NCBI RefSeq assembly: GCF_017571475.1
Contig: NZ_JAGETW010000003.1
Coordinates: 217,738-281,737, forward strand
Direction of reading: 5' to 3'
Length of the DNA: 64,000 nucleotides
Source: Thiomicrorhabdus sp. 6S3-12
Lineage (GTDB): Bacteria > Pseudomonadota > Gammaproteobacteria > Thiomicrospirales > Thiomicrospiraceae
The translations under genes were made by a program, and so were the position numbers. Below, piece after piece: positions 16,404-25,637 of this stretch (the stretch's first letter is position 1; each line of letters opens with the position of its first letter). Below the pieces are notes generated by a model, which was given only the letters and a program-made list of their open reading frames with translations, made no database searches and was not told the DNA's origin.

Positions 16404-17057
16404 ATGGAGAGATCACGACTTGTAAAAAACCTAACGCCCTATCTCCTGCTCTTTTCAGCACTATTCGCGCAAACAGCGGTTGCGGACGGTACAGACTCTC
16501 GGCAGTTAAAACAGCAGGAACAGCGTTATGCCATTTGCGCCGCGCTTGCAGAAACGCAGCAACGCCAACAGTTCACTCAGAAATTACTCACACTTCATCA
16601 ACAAAACAATCCATCTGTACCGACTGATGATCGACAGAAGTGGGTGAGACAAAAAATTGCCACTTTCGAACGCAGCTATCACGAATATAGCCCGCAAAGT
16701 AAACAAAAACTTTTTGGTAAAATCTGTCTGACAGAAAACCTGCAGACGGACGAAAACTTTAAAGGATTACAAGTTTCAGAACTACCGGAAAGCTTGCAGA
16801 GTAAAATTCACATTATCGCGACATGCGCGCTTATTTCGAATTCCTACGGTCTGAAACAACAGGCTCAAAAGCTGACTGCGGCGAATACGTTGATCATTAT
16901 CGCCGGCGGAATGAACGGCAAAAACCAAGCGCTGCAACAACTCGCCCGCATCCATCAGGAAGTCACCAATGAGCTGAAATCCCTAGACAAAACGCAGCTT
17001 AAAAACCAATTCACAACGAGCTGCAATCAAGTCAAGAAGATGCAGAACACGCAATAA
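16404..17057 (+). CDS. Secreted/periplasmic protein with four cysteines, unknown function
   Basis: 217 residues. Residues 1-27 form a signal peptide (LLLFSALFAQTAVA followed by Asp). The mature part is Gln/Lys-rich and helical, with Cys45, 108, 141 and 207, an even number that would allow two disulfides in the periplasm. No known family recognised. The next gene, a small membrane protein, begins 14 bases after its stop, so the two probably form an operon. CGGAG lies several bases before the ATG. Confidence 0.75.
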   Translation: MERSRLVKNLTPYLLLFSALFAQTAVADGTDSRQLKQQEQRYAICAALAETQQRQQFTQKLLTLHQQNNPSVPTDDRQKWVRQKIATFERSYHEYSPQSKQKLFGKICLTENLQTDENFKGLQVSELPESLQSKIHIIATCALISNSYGLKQQAQKLTAANTLIIIAGGMNGKNQALQQLARIHQEVTNELKSLDKTQLKNQFTTSCNQVKKMQNTQ

Positions 17058-17071
17058 TTACAGGAGAAAAC

Positions 17072-17308
17072 ATGGATATTTGGAGCAAAATCTTTTGGCA
17101 GGCAGGTCTGGGACTGAGTATCGTTGTCCTTTTTGTTGCTATCAGCGCTCTGATGAATGCTGAAAACGGGCAATTAACTGTCGAAAATTTGCAACATCTC
17201 AGCGGTACCTATAGCGCTCTATTCTCCACCTTGCAATTTGTTGTCTACCCCTGGCTGGCGCTCGGACTCTTTTTGCTGGTTCGTTTTATTTCGCGAAGAT
17301 CCTCATAA
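17072..17308 (+). CDS. Small two-helix membrane protein
   Basis: 78 residues with membrane helices at about 10-28 and 50-70, and a basic C-terminus (RFISRRSS) that should face the cytoplasm. The ribosome-binding site ACAGGAG is strong. It follows the secreted four-cysteine protein closely. No family recognised; a partner or anchor for that protein is possible from position only. Confidence 0.7.
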   Translation: MDIWSKIFWQAGLGLSIVVLFVAISALMNAENGQLTVENLQHLSGTYSALFSTLQFVVYPWLALGLFLLVRFISRRSS

Positions 17309-17793
17309 TTATCCGATCCCGCACACTCCAATAAATACTCTGCTCGGCAATAAAATGCCGTCAGAGTGAACGTTTATCCTGTAGCAGACGCTTCGCTATA
17401 TACCAAACACCACATCCAAATATAATTCCGCACAAAAGAGATTAGTTAACGCAATAGATTTTATTATTGCAAAAAACGCATCAATACCCCTTAGTCATAA
17501 ACTACAGCTATAGCCTTTCATTCTTTAATTTTATAAGAAAACCATAGTTGGCAATATAACAGATACTTTTTTAACTGTTTGCTAAAAGCATATTTATTAT
17601 TTATAAAAAAAACTTTTAACATAACCTCTTTTTATTGCAATAAGCGCAACAAAAGCTATAATGAGCAACTGTAAAAAAAATGCAAAAAGTACATTTTAAT
17701 AACAATAAAAGCTTTTTAAATCAGACGCCACTGTTTTAAAGGCCGATCTTCATCTAACATGAAGTGAAAAATGATTATTTTGGGAGAAAAGCA
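17309..17793. other. AT-rich intergenic region with a direct repeat
   Basis: No credible gene in 485 bases. Two copies of a 21-base repeat, 18 bases identical (TTATTGCAA-w-AA-r-CGCA-w-CAA), lie at 17464-17484 and 17632-17652. The second contains the palindrome TTATTGCAATAA and overlaps the -35 box of the promoter at 17635. A GTG-initiated extension of the helix-turn-helix gene (from 17764) is possible but less likely than its ATG. Confidence 0.5.
17635..17662 (+). promoter_or_regulatory. Promoter of the helix-turn-helix gene
   Basis: TTGCAA (17635-17640) and TATAAT (17657-17662) with a 16-base gap form a good sigma-70 promoter. The -35 box lies inside the repeat/palindrome at 17632, so a protein bound there would block it; autoregulation by the downstream regulator is an inference. 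Confidence 0.65.
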
Positions 17794-18042
17794 ATGAAGT
17801 TCAATGAACGCTTAAAATACTATATTGAATATAAGGGCATCATTAAGCACCGCGTTGCTGAAGTTGCCGGGATCACACCTAGCGCATTTTTCCGTTTCCT
17901 GAACGGAACCAGCACCATGAAGTCATCTAACATTGAGAAAATCAATGAAGTATGGCCGGAAATGATCGCTTTTGCATTCTCGGTGGATCCTGATATTGCA
18001 AAACGCGCCAAAAAACTGAAGCTATCGGATGATGACGAGTAA
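17794..18042 (+). CDS. Small helix-turn-helix DNA-binding protein
   Basis: 82 residues from the ATG behind GGGAGAAAAG. The core (about 17-38) reads HRVAEVAGITPSAFFRFLNG, a Cro/C1-like helix-turn-helix, and the C-terminal end is charged and acidic (KLSDDDE). It looks like a stand-alone phage-repressor-like or transcriptional regulator. No phage or mobile genes surround it. It has its own promoter and terminator. Target unknown; the repeats in its upstream region are likely sites. Confidence 0.75.
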   Translation: MKFNERLKYYIEYKGIIKHRVAEVAGITPSAFFRFLNGTSTMKSSNIEKINEVWPEMIAFAFSVDPDIAKRAKKLKLSDDDE

Positions 18043-18063
18043 AAACCGCCATCCTCGAAAATA

Positions 18064-18095
18064 AACCCGGAGCCAAAATACTCTGGGTTTTTTTT
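18064..18095 (+). terminator. Terminator of the helix-turn-helix gene
   Basis: A 9-base-pair stem AACCCGGAG/CTCTGGGTT (one G-T pair) with an 8-base loop, followed by a further run of six T. Confidence 0.9.
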
Positions 18096-18161
18096 CGCCC
18101 AGAATTCAACACCCACGCAACAGTAATTGCCGAAAATACTCAACGCTGGCGGTTGTTGTTT

Positions 18162-18178
18162 TATACAAAAGCTATACA
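18162..18178. promoter_or_regulatory. TATACA pair before hemH
   Basis: TATACA at 18162 and 18173, 11 bases apart, 31-47 bases before the hemH start. They match the half-sites of the light island. The second copy could simply be the -10 box (TACAAT) of the hemH promoter, so the operator reading is uncertain. Confidence 0.4.
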
Positions 18179-18208
18179 ATCATTACTGTCCCAATTATGG
18201 AGAAAGTA

Positions 18209-19327
18209 ATGCATTATCACGGACGAGCTCAATTTCAGCATGGCGAAACCAGCGCCACCGGAATATTAATCACCAACCTCGGTACTCCTGACGCACCAAC
18301 CAAAGAAGCGTTAAGGCCTTACCTAAAAGAATTTCTAGAAGATCCTCGCGTTGTTGAGCCGCCTCCGGCCCGTTGGCTGTGGAAGCTGATTTTAAACGGC
18401 ATCATTCTTAATACCCGCCCGGCAAAATCAGCGGAAGCCTATGCCAGCATCTGGGATTCAGAAGGTCCCGGCGCACCTCTGCTAAACATCACGCAGCGCC
18501 AGCTCGAAGGCATTAAGAAATCCGTTGAACCGCATTTCCAGGGCCGTGTGGAGTTTGCTCTGGCAATGCGCTACGGAAACCCTTCGATCGCCAGCGCTTT
18601 GCGAGAACTGCATGAAAAAGGCTGTCAGCGCATCGTCGTCTTGCCTCTATATCCGCAATATGCAGCGGCCACCACCGCCTCTACCTTTGATGCCGTGACG
18701 GCAGAATTGCAGACTTGGCGCTGGATTCCGGAACTGCGCTTTATTAACCACTACCATCGTCACCCCGGTTATATCAAAGCGTTGGCTAACAGCATTCGGG
18801 AACATCAGGCGGAACATGGTAAGCCGCAATTGCTGGTGATGTCTTATCATGGCGTCCCTCAGCGCTACCTCGATAATGGCGATCCTTACCATTGCGAATG
18901 CCATGTAACTTCGCGTCTGGTGGCGGAAGAACTTGGTTTAAGCAAAGATGAATATAAGGTCACTTTCCAGTCTCTTTTCGGTAAAGAAGAGTGGATTAAG
19001 CCATATACAGATGCAACCTTGAAGTCTTTGCCATCTCAAGGAATCAAGGATATTCAGGTGATCTGCCCGGGATTCTCGGCCGACTGCCTGGAAACCATTG
19101 AAGAGATCGACGAGGAAAACCGCGAATATTTCGAAGAAGCCGGCGGCGAGAAATTCAGTTACATTAAATGCCTTAACGATCGCGAAGATCATACCGAGAT
19201 GCTGGCAGAGCTTATTTTACAGCACACTCAAGGCTGGTATGAGCGCGACCAGTTCGATTCGCAGCAGGACTCTGCCGAAAGAGATCGCGTGAAAGAGAAC
19301 GCCAACGCAATGGGCTGCCCTTTTTAA
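18209..19327 (+). CDS. hemH: Ferrochelatase
   Basis: 372 residues from the ATG that follows GGAGAAAG; a second in-frame ATG 12 bases earlier lacks a spaced ribosome-binding site. Family landmarks: ITNLGTPDAPTKEA, QYAAATTAST, MSYHGVPQRY with the catalytic histidine, and FSADCLETIEEI with the conserved glutamate. It inserts Fe(II) into protoporphyrin IX, the last step of heme synthesis. The C-terminal 25 residues are a charged tail ending GCPF. Protoporphyrin is a photosensitiser, and hemH belongs to LitR regulons in some bacteria; the TATACA pair upstream fits control by light (inference). Confidence 0.95.
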   Translation: MHYHGRAQFQHGETSATGILITNLGTPDAPTKEALRPYLKEFLEDPRVVEPPPARWLWKLILNGIILNTRPAKSAEAYASIWDSEGPGAPLLNITQRQLEGIKKSVEPHFQGRVEFALAMRYGNPSIASALRELHEKGCQRIVVLPLYPQYAAATTASTFDAVTAELQTWRWIPELRFINHYHRHPGYIKALANSIREHQAEHGKPQLLVMSYHGVPQRYLDNGDPYHCECHVTSRLVAEELGLSKDEYKVTFQSLFGKEEWIKPYTDATLKSLPSQGIKDIQVICPGFSADCLETIEEIDEENREYFEEAGGEKFSYIKCLNDREDHTEMLAELILQHTQGWYERDQFDSQQDSAERDRVKENANAMGCPF

Positions 19328-19347
19328 CAGGCCTTAGTCTCAAGCAT

Positions 19348-19377
19348 AAAAAAGCCGCAATTAAGCGGCTTTTTTTC
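19348..19377. terminator. Bidirectional terminator between hemH and gltA
   Basis: Stem AGCCGC/GCGGCT with loop AATTAA, an A-run before and a T-run behind. It serves hemH on the plus strand and the citrate synthase gene on the minus strand. Confidence 0.9.
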
Positions 19378-19397
19378 TCTCTGCCTGTAAAACAGGA

Positions 19398-20549
19398 TTA
19401 CTTTCTTTCATCCAACGGCAGATAACACGCCTTGCCTTTGCCCGTATAAATCTGCGTCGGACGGAAAATACGGTTATTCTGCAATTGCTCGCGCCAGTGC
19501 GCCATCCATCCGGCGGAACGCGCCACTGCAAAAATCGGCGTAAACAGCCCCGGATCGAAGCCCATTTCCTTATACAGAATTCCAGAATAGAAATCGACAT
19601 TCGGGTAGACCCCTTTGTGACCAAGCAGTTCTTCACAAACTTTTTCCACTTCCAAAGCGGTAGCAAACGACTGGCTTAACTTGGCTGACTTGCCTTTGAG
19701 CAGATCATTGGACAATTTCTGCAAAATGGTCGCACGCGGGTCTTTGGTCTTGTACTCGCGGTGCCCCATTCCCCAAATCACTTTCTTATCGGCCAAACGC
19801 TGCTCGATATACGGTCGCGCATTTTCCGGAGAACCGATTTCGTCCAGCATCTCGATAACCTTCTGATTCGCTCCGCCGTGCAAAGGCCCGGAAAGCGATG
19901 CGATTGCCGACGAAATAACCGAACAAGGGTTGGCCAGAGTCGATCCGGTTACCATGGTCGTAAAGGTCGAGGCATTGATCGTATGTTCAGCGTGCAAAAT
20001 AAGAATCGCATCCAACAGACGCGCCCAGTCTTTATCCGGCTCTTCGCCATTAAGCATATACAAAAAGTTTTCCGCATAAGTCAGGTCTTTACGCGGCTCG
20101 ATCGGGTCAAAACCGTTACGCATATGCTCCCACATCGCAACCAGCGTTCCCATATGGGCGATGATTTTAACGGTTACATCATTGATGTATTCCTGGTTTT
20201 CGGTACCGCCTTTCATATATTCGGTACTCGGATAAAAACTCGCCAGACTGGCAACCACCACCTGCAGCATATGCATCGGATGGGTTGTGCTTGGCAGGTT
20301 CTTCATGATCTCGCGGATATTGAATTTAACCCGACGGTTTTCTCGCAGCTGACGATCAAAATGGTTCAACTCTTCTGCGGCCGGCAACTCGCCAAACAAA
20401 AGCAAAAGCGTAGTCTCTTCAAAAGAAGAATATTCCGCCAGTTCCTGAATGTCGTAGCCGCGATAGGTCAAAAGTCCTTTTTGACCATCAATAAAAGAGA
20501 TCTGAGACTCCGTGGCCGGAACCCCCGCTAAACCTGGAATGTATTGCAT
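19398..20549 (-). CDS. gltA: Citrate synthase (short form)
   Basis: 383 residues, shorter than the roughly 430-residue E. coli GltA and of the size of the dimeric or archaeal/Gram-positive-like form. The catalytic set is visible: HGGANQ, GMGHREY and the aspartate in PNVDFYSG. It condenses acetyl-CoA and oxaloacetate to citrate. A 2-methylcitrate synthase (PrpC) has the same length, but no propionate genes are near. It follows erpA by 39 bases on the same strand and may be co-transcribed. Confidence 0.9.
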   Translation of the reverse strand: MQYIPGLAGVPATESQISFIDGQKGLLTYRGYDIQELAEYSSFEETTLLLLFGELPAAEELNHFDRQLRENRRVKFNIREIMKNLPSTTHPMHMLQVVVASLASFYPSTEYMKGGTENQEYINDVTVKIIAHMGTLVAMWEHMRNGFDPIEPRKDLTYAENFLYMLNGEEPDKDWARLLDAILILHAEHTINASTFTTMVTGSTLANPCSVISSAIASLSGPLHGGANQKVIEMLDEIGSPENARPYIEQRLADKKVIWGMGHREYKTKDPRATILQKLSNDLLKGKSAKLSQSFATALEVEKVCEELLGHKGVYPNVDFYSGILYKEMGFDPGLFTPIFAVARSAGWMAHWREQLQNNRIFRPTQIYTGKGKACYLPLDERK

Positions 20550-20588
20550 AAGCTGCCCTGAAATTAGTCAGTTTTTTGAGTGCGTATC

Positions 20589-20930
20589 TTATACGCTAAA
20601 TGAAGAACCGCAACCACAGGTCGTAGTTGCATTAGGGTTTTCGATAACAAAGCGTGCGCCTTGTAAATCTTCCAAATAATCGATTTTTGCACCGACAAGA
20701 TACTGGAAACTCATCGGGTCAACCAGAAGGGTCACGCCGTCTTTTTCCACAACCGTATCGTCGTCGGCCTGATTTTCGTCAAAGGTAAAACCATACGAAA
20801 AACCGGAACAACCGCCACCGGTGATATAAACACGCAGTTTCAGATTCGGGTTCTGTTCATCTTCGATTAAGCCGCTGACTTTGGACGCCGCCGCTTCGGT
20901 AAAAACTAGAGGTGCTGGTGTATCAGACAT
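20589..20930 (-). CDS. erpA: Iron-sulfur carrier ErpA (A-type)
   Basis: 113 residues. The three conserved cysteines are in [10 protein letters not shown] and the C-terminal CGCGSSF. It passes Fe-S clusters to target apoproteins such as isoprenoid-synthesis enzymes. A -10-like TATAAT (20974-20979) sits 44 bases before the ATG. It is followed by the citrate synthase gene and preceded by argC on the same strand. Confidence 0.94.
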   Translation of the reverse strand: MSDTPAPLVFTEAAASKVSGLIEDEQNPNLKLRVYITGGGCSGFSYGFTFDENQADDDTVVEKDGVTLLVDPMSFQYLVGAKIDYLEDLQGARFVIENPNATTTCGCGSSFSV

Positions 20931-20973
20931 ATCGGATTCCTTTTCATGTCATTGCCAAGCGCAAATAAAAAGC

Positions 20974-20979
20974 ATTATA
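20974..20979 (-). promoter_or_regulatory. -10 box for erpA
   Basis: Reverse-strand TATAAT, in the context GCTATAATGC, 44 bases before the erpA ATG. No good -35 box at 16-18 bases was found, so only the -10 is listed. A 5-base-pair hairpin (GCACT/AGTGC) lies just upstream. Confidence 0.5.
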
Positions 20980-21060
20980 GCAAAAAAGAGAGGGGCTGAT
21001 TAAGGCACTCTATAGTGCGCCACGCCGCCCCCGTCGCATTTTCTACCTGTTAACAAAACC

Positions 21061-22104
21061 TTACGGCAACAACGCAACCTGGGTCAGTCCCAAGGTTTCA
21101 TCAAGACCGAACAGAATGTTCATATTCTGCACTGCCTGGCCCGCCGCACCTTTCACAAGGTTATCGATCACGGAGCTCACGACCACCTGAGAACTGCCCT
21201 GAGGACGGTACACCGCCAGACGGCACATATTCGAGCCTTTAACCATTCGCGTTTCCGGCAGACTGCCGGCTGGCATCACATCCACAAACGGCTCGTCTTT
21301 ATAGGTTTCTTCGAATAATTGCTGCAATTCCGCCTGAGACATATCGGTGTTCATCGTCGCATAGATCGAGTTTTCCATACCGCGAACCATCGGCACCAGG
21401 TGCGGCACAAACGTCAACCCGACTTCTCCGCCGCTCAACTGAGTCAACTTTTCCTTCATCTCCGGAAGGTGACGATGCCCGGACACGCCATAAGCTTTGA
21501 AGCTCTCGCTCATTTCCGCGCCTAACATGGCTACATTCGCTCCGCGCCCGGCACCGCTGACACCGGATTTTCCGTCGGCGATAATATTACTTGGATCAAT
21601 CACCCCCGCCTTAAGCAACGGCAATAATCCCAGCATGACACTGGTCGGGTAGCAGCCCGGATTGGCGATAATCATCGCTTTGGCAATACTGTCGCGGAAA
21701 TACTCAGGCAGACCGTAACAGACCTTGTCAAAAAGTTTTGCTTCGGTATGCGGCATTCCGTACCACTTAGACCATACGTCCAGATCTTCGATACGGAAAT
21801 CGGCAGCCAGATCAATCACCTTGACACCGGCAGAGGTCAATTCGTCTGCCATACTCATGGCAACCCCATGCGGGGTGGCGAAAAACACGATATCGCAAGA
21901 CTTCAGTTTTTCGCTGTCCGGCTGAGTAAATTGAAGATCGTAAATGCCGCGCAAATTCGGGTACATATCCGCAACTGCCACACCCTCTTCGCTGCGCGAA
22001 GTAATCATGCTTACCTCCGCCTGCGGATGATTGGCCAGAAGTCTCAATAATTCAACGCCGGTATAACCTGTACCACCGACAATACCCACTTTTACTTTTT
22101 GCAT
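21061..22104 (-). CDS. argC: N-acetyl-gamma-glutamyl-phosphate reductase
   Basis: 347 residues. The NADP-binding [14 protein letters not shown] lies at the N-terminus, and the active-site cysteine in the NPGCYPTSV motif is the family signature. GHRHLPEM carries the catalytic histidine. It makes N-acetylglutamate semialdehyde in arginine synthesis. It is divergent from msrP across 269 bases; no clear ArgR box was seen there. Confidence 0.95.
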   Translation of the reverse strand: MQKVKVGIVGGTGYTGVELLRLLANHPQAEVSMITSRSEEGVAVADMYPNLRGIYDLQFTQPDSEKLKSCDIVFFATPHGVAMSMADELTSAGVKVIDLAADFRIEDLDVWSKWYGMPHTEAKLFDKVCYGLPEYFRDSIAKAMIIANPGCYPTSVMLGLLPLLKAGVIDPSNIIADGKSGVSGAGRGANVAMLGAEMSESFKAYGVSGHRHLPEMKEKLTQLSGGEVGLTFVPHLVPMVRGMENSIYATMNTDMSQAELQQLFEETYKDEPFVDVMPAGSLPETRMVKGSNMCRLAVYRPQGSSQVVVSSVIDNLVKGAAGQAVQNMNILFGLDETLGLTQVALLP

Positions 22105-22373
22105 TTTTTTGATCCTTTTCTGCGCTGCTCGCCGGTAAAAAGCGAATGAAACGTTTTATTTTACCGTTTGCCGTCGATTCGGTCTAATAATGTTCCATAC
22201 GACAACTATAGAGAAAAATAAATACGCGATGCCGGGTTGGCTTTTAAAACAAATCAGACAACTCTTATCCATTTTTTCTCAATATCTGCCGCTAGGCATC
22301 TTAAGCAAATCGCGCTAAGGTATCCGTAAACGAAATTGTTTCGATACGCATTCCGGATGGAGGCCCGATCGCC

Positions 22374-23285
22374 ATGTCACATCTCAAAGAATCCGATATT
22401 ACGCCACGAGAGTGGTTCCTCAACCGCCGGCAGTTTCTCCGCTCCATAGGCGCGGCCGGACTCCTGAGCACACCTTTGCACGCTTTTGCCGACAACGCCC
22501 TGAAATTCCAGCCGAATCCTCTGTACCGGCCAGATCTCAAGCTAACCGACACGGAACATGCGCTGCATTACAATAATTTCTACGAACTCGGCACGGGTAA
22601 ATCCGATCCCTATCGAAACGCAGATCAGTTAATTACCGATAACTGGCAGGTTAGAATCGAAGGTGAATGCGCCAAACCGCAGACATTCGATATGGATGAT
22701 CTGCTGGGAATCGAACAGGAAGAGCGGATTTACCGTTTCCGCTGTGTCGAAGGCTGGTCAATGGTTGTTCCCTGGATCGGCTTTCCACTGAGTAAACTAC
22801 TCAATAAAGTCGAGCCGACCAGCAAGGCAAAATATGTCGAATTCATCAGCATTCTTGACCGAAAAAACCTGCCGGGACAACGCTTCAACATTCTCGACTG
22901 GCCTTACCGGGAAGGCCTGCGTATCGACGAAGCCATGCACCCACTGACCTTAATGGCGACCGGCCTGTACGGCGAAGCCTTACAGAATCAAAGCGGCGCA
23001 CCGATCCGCTTGATCGTTCCGTGGAAATACGGATTCAAAAGCAGCAAATCCATTGTCACCATTCGTTTGGTCGAAAAGCAGCCTATCTCCTCTTGGATGC
23101 AGGCGACGCCGAGCGAATACGGCTTTTACTCCAACGTCAATCCGCAAGTTCCACACCGGCGCTGGTCACAAGCCAAAGAGCGCCCGCTAGGTTCCTTTTT
23201 CAAGCAGAAAACATTAATGTTTAACGGCTATGCAGACGAAGTTGCCGCACTGTACAGCGGCATGGATTTACGCCGCCATTTCTAA
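22374..23285 (+). CDS. msrP: Periplasmic methionine sulfoxide reductase, molybdopterin subunit
   Basis: 303 residues. The Tat signal has RR at 18-19 (NRRQFLRSIGAAG) and a hydrophobic stretch ending at HAFA. Cys124 in FRCVEGWSM is the molybdenum ligand. MsrP repairs methionine sulfoxide in envelope proteins, taking electrons from MsrQ, whose gene follows 11 bases later. GGATGGAGG stands 9-10 bases before the ATG. Together with msrA and the exported peroxiredoxin it adds to an envelope oxidative-repair theme. Confidence 0.95.
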   Translation: MSHLKESDITPREWFLNRRQFLRSIGAAGLLSTPLHAFADNALKFQPNPLYRPDLKLTDTEHALHYNNFYELGTGKSDPYRNADQLITDNWQVRIEGECAKPQTFDMDDLLGIEQEERIYRFRCVEGWSMVVPWIGFPLSKLLNKVEPTSKAKYVEFISILDRKNLPGQRFNILDWPYREGLRIDEAMHPLTLMATGLYGEALQNQSGAPIRLIVPWKYGFKSSKSIVTIRLVEKQPISSWMQATPSEYGFYSNVNPQVPHRRWSQAKERPLGSFFKQKTLMFNGYADEVAALYSGMDLRRHF

Positions 23286-23296
23286 GGAAAGAAAGA

Positions 23297-23884
23297 ATGC
23301 CTCTGGCCGTCAAGCTTTTGATTTTCAGTCTATTGTGCGCCCTGCCTGCGGTCGATCTGGGCTGGAAGCTATTACAGGACAATCTGGGAGCCAACCCGGT
23401 GGAAACACTGGAACACACCACCGGCGACTGGGCAATCTATTTTCTGTTGCTGACGCTCAGCATATCGCCTCTTCAGCAACTTTTCGTTCCCAAATGGCCG
23501 ATTCCGATGCACCTTATTCGACGTGTCCTCGGACTCAGCGCTTTCGTTTACGCATTGCTTCACCTTGCGGTCTATTTTATTTTCGATATGGGACTGGATA
23601 TTGATGAAGCCGTTCAGGACATCGCCACCCGACCGTTTATCATGATCGGCATGACAGCATTGATTCTGCTCATTCCTTTGGCCGTCACCTCGACCCAAGG
23701 CTGGCAAAAGCGCCTGAAACGTCGCTGGCAACAATTACATAAACTGATCTACCCAATCACCTTTCTTGGCATATTGCACTATGCGCTACTGGTAAAGGCC
23801 GACCTTTTCATGCCATTACTGTATCTACTGTTGTTCAGCGTTCTCATGCTGTTGAGACAGTTTAAGCTGCCGCGTTTACGTTAA
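23297..23884 (+). CDS. msrQ: MsrQ heme-binding membrane subunit
   Basis: 195 residues with about six membrane helices and histidines placed as heme ligands in the ferric-reductase-like fold (YALLHLAVYF, QQLHKLIYPITFLGILHYALL). It hands electrons from the quinone pool to MsrP. GGAAAG lies before the ATG. Its stop overlaps the stop of the convergent GST gene by three bases, so there is no room for a terminator between them. Confidence 0.95.
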   Translation: MPLAVKLLIFSLLCALPAVDLGWKLLQDNLGANPVETLEHTTGDWAIYFLLLTLSISPLQQLFVPKWPIPMHLIRRVLGLSAFVYALLHLAVYFIFDMGLDIDEAVQDIATRPFIMIGMTALILLIPLAVTSTQGWQKRLKRRWQQLHKLIYPITFLGILHYALLVKADLFMPLLYLLLFSVLMLLRQFKLPRLR

Positions 23885-24609
23885 TCTGGAAAATCGCTTT
23901 CGGCCTTTTGACGAAACTGGTCTCTGGTCTGCAACTCCGCTTCATCCAACCACAATGGCTGATGCCCTCTGCGCCATACGGGACGGTTTTTCATCACCGC
24001 CTTGAAATACCCGCTATCAAGGTGACGGTGCAGCCAAGCCTGCAAAGCCGGATATGCGGCCTGCGTAAACCAAGCTTTATCCACATGGGCAAACTGACGG
24101 ACAAACGGAAATATCGCCAGATCCGCAATCGTCAGACTGTCGCCAAGAAGATAACGGCTATTCTGCAAACAGGCTTCAAGCGTGCGTAAGAACAACTCTC
24201 CCTGCGCGCGCGCCTGCTCGGCAGGTATTTCCGGAAATTGTTCGGGATACTTATAGGCATCGAGATTCGCCTTAAAAGACGTATCGTTCTCTTCAATTAA
24301 CGCCATAAGGAGTTGCTGCTGTTGCACATCCTGTGGATAAAGCGGACTTTTCCCCATCTTATCCTTCAGCGCCCAACACATAATGTCCCAACTTTCATCC
24401 AGCACCTCTCCGCCGGGCAACAGCAAAACAGGAATCGTACCTTTAGCGGAAGCAGCCAGCATTTCATCGGGCTTATCCCAAAAAACAATCTCTCTTTGCT
24501 CAACCTGAATACCGGAGAAGTATAGCGCCAGCCGTGCGCGCATCGCATAAGGACAACGGCGATAAGAGTAAAGAACCGGAAACCTGTTTTGCCCTGACTC
24601 AAAATGCAT
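23881..24609 (-). CDS. Glutathione S-transferase family protein
   Basis: 242 residues. The N-terminal thioredoxin fold carries a CPYAMRAR motif (Cys19), and GTIPVL contains the cis-proline. The C-terminal helical domain has SLTIADLAIFPFVRQFA. A cysteine-type active site points to a thiol transferase or glutaredoxin-like GST (omega/beta kind), not a detoxifying Tyr/Ser enzyme. Substrate unknown. It lies convergent to msrPQ with overlapping stops. Confidence 0.88.
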   Translation of the reverse strand: MHFESGQNRFPVLYSYRRCPYAMRARLALYFSGIQVEQREIVFWDKPDEMLAASAKGTIPVLLLPGGEVLDESWDIMCWALKDKMGKSPLYPQDVQQQQLLMALIEENDTSFKANLDAYKYPEQFPEIPAEQARAQGELFLRTLEACLQNSRYLLGDSLTIADLAIFPFVRQFAHVDKAWFTQAAYPALQAWLHRHLDSGYFKAVMKNRPVWRRGHQPLWLDEAELQTRDQFRQKAESDFPD

Positions 24610-24740
24610 TCGGCACTCCCTTTGAAAAAGAAGCCTAATTTAGAAAATTCGCTTCCAAGAAGCAAATCCATTTCCGCCGTTTTTTGACATTTCAAATTGA
24701 GGCTTTAGGATGAAGGACTCCAGACACAACCGGAGATACC

Positions 24741-25637
24741 ATGCCGTTTCTTAGAAACACGCTCTTTTTACTCAGTTTATTTATTTTTTCCGCTAATGTT
24801 CAGGCTCAACTGCATACCAAAGAGACGCAGAATATCGAAAATCTCGACGAACCCGTCTACAACCCTTTTATCGAACGCTACGTGCTCGATGAACTCAAGC
24901 AGTTACGTACCGATATGAACGACCTCCATGTCGATCTCACCAAAGAGGTCGTCAACCGGGAAATGGCCGCCACAACACGCGCCGTAAGTTATGCCACCGA
25001 TACCATCACTTACTTTTTCTATCTGATCGCCGGGGTCAGTTCCGTACTGGTACTGGTCGGCTGGAACTCTCTGCGCGAAGTGAAAGAAAAGGTTCATACG
25101 CTGGCGAACACAAAAATCGAAGAAGTCGTTTCCGAATACGAAGACCGTTTGGAAAAACTCGAAGAAGAACTTAACCGCAAATCCCGCGGCATCACCAGCG
25201 CTCAGAAAAGGCTCTCGCAACATCAGGATATCTACAGTCTATGGCTCAAGGCAGGCCAGGAACAGATTGCTAGTAACAAGGTAGAAATTTATGATCAAAT
25301 TCTGGAGCGCGATCCGGAAAACGCCGAAGCCCTGACTTACAAAGCGGATGTCGTGCTAGACATGGACGAACCGCACTGGGCCATTTCATTGTGCTTGCAG
25401 GCACTGAGAATCGATCCTGAAAACAGCCATGCGATGTATCAACTGGCGAGCGCCTACGCACTTCTCGGTTCAACGGAAACCGCTTTGCAATATCTGGAAA
25501 AATCGCTTAATGGCGCCGAAGGGAATGCCGAATCGATCTATAACGACTCTCACTTCGAAAGCCTTAAAGGCAACCAGCGTTTTATCGAACTGCTGAAATC
25601 CTATGACAGCAGCTACATGCTGTCCGAAGCGGATTAA
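24741..25637 (+). CDS. Membrane-anchored coiled-coil TPR protein
   Basis: 298 residues: signal peptide 1-22 (ends NVQA), periplasmic stretch, a membrane helix at about 90-108, a charged coiled coil (111-165), then two or three tetratricopeptide repeats (about 170-265; EALTYKADVVLDMDEPHWAI and AMYQLASAYALLGSTETAL). Topology puts the TPRs in the cytoplasm. Probably a scaffold for protein contacts; partners are not evident from the neighbours. A CCGGAG sequence precedes the ATG. Confidence 0.82.
   Translation: MPFLRNTLFLLSLFIFSANVQAQLHTKETQNIENLDEPVYNPFIERYVLDELKQLRTDMNDLHVDLTKEVVNREMAATTRAVSYATDTITYFFYLIAGVSSVLVLVGWNSLREVKEKVHTLANTKIEEVVSEYEDRLEKLEEELNRKSRGITSAQKRLSQHQDIYSLWLKAGQEQIASNKVEIYDQILERDPENAEALTYKADVVLDMDEPHWAISLCLQALRIDPENSHAMYQLASAYALLGSTETALQYLEKSLNGAEGNAESIYNDSHFESLKGNQRFIELLKSYDSSYMLSEAD

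Noticed and set aside
17764..18042. Prophage remnant around the small helix-turn-helix gene
   Set aside because: No integrase, attachment repeats or other phage genes nearby; the flanking genes are ordinary.
18197..18208. Earlier ATG for hemH
   Set aside because: It overlaps the GGAG ribosome-binding site that serves the ATG at 18209.
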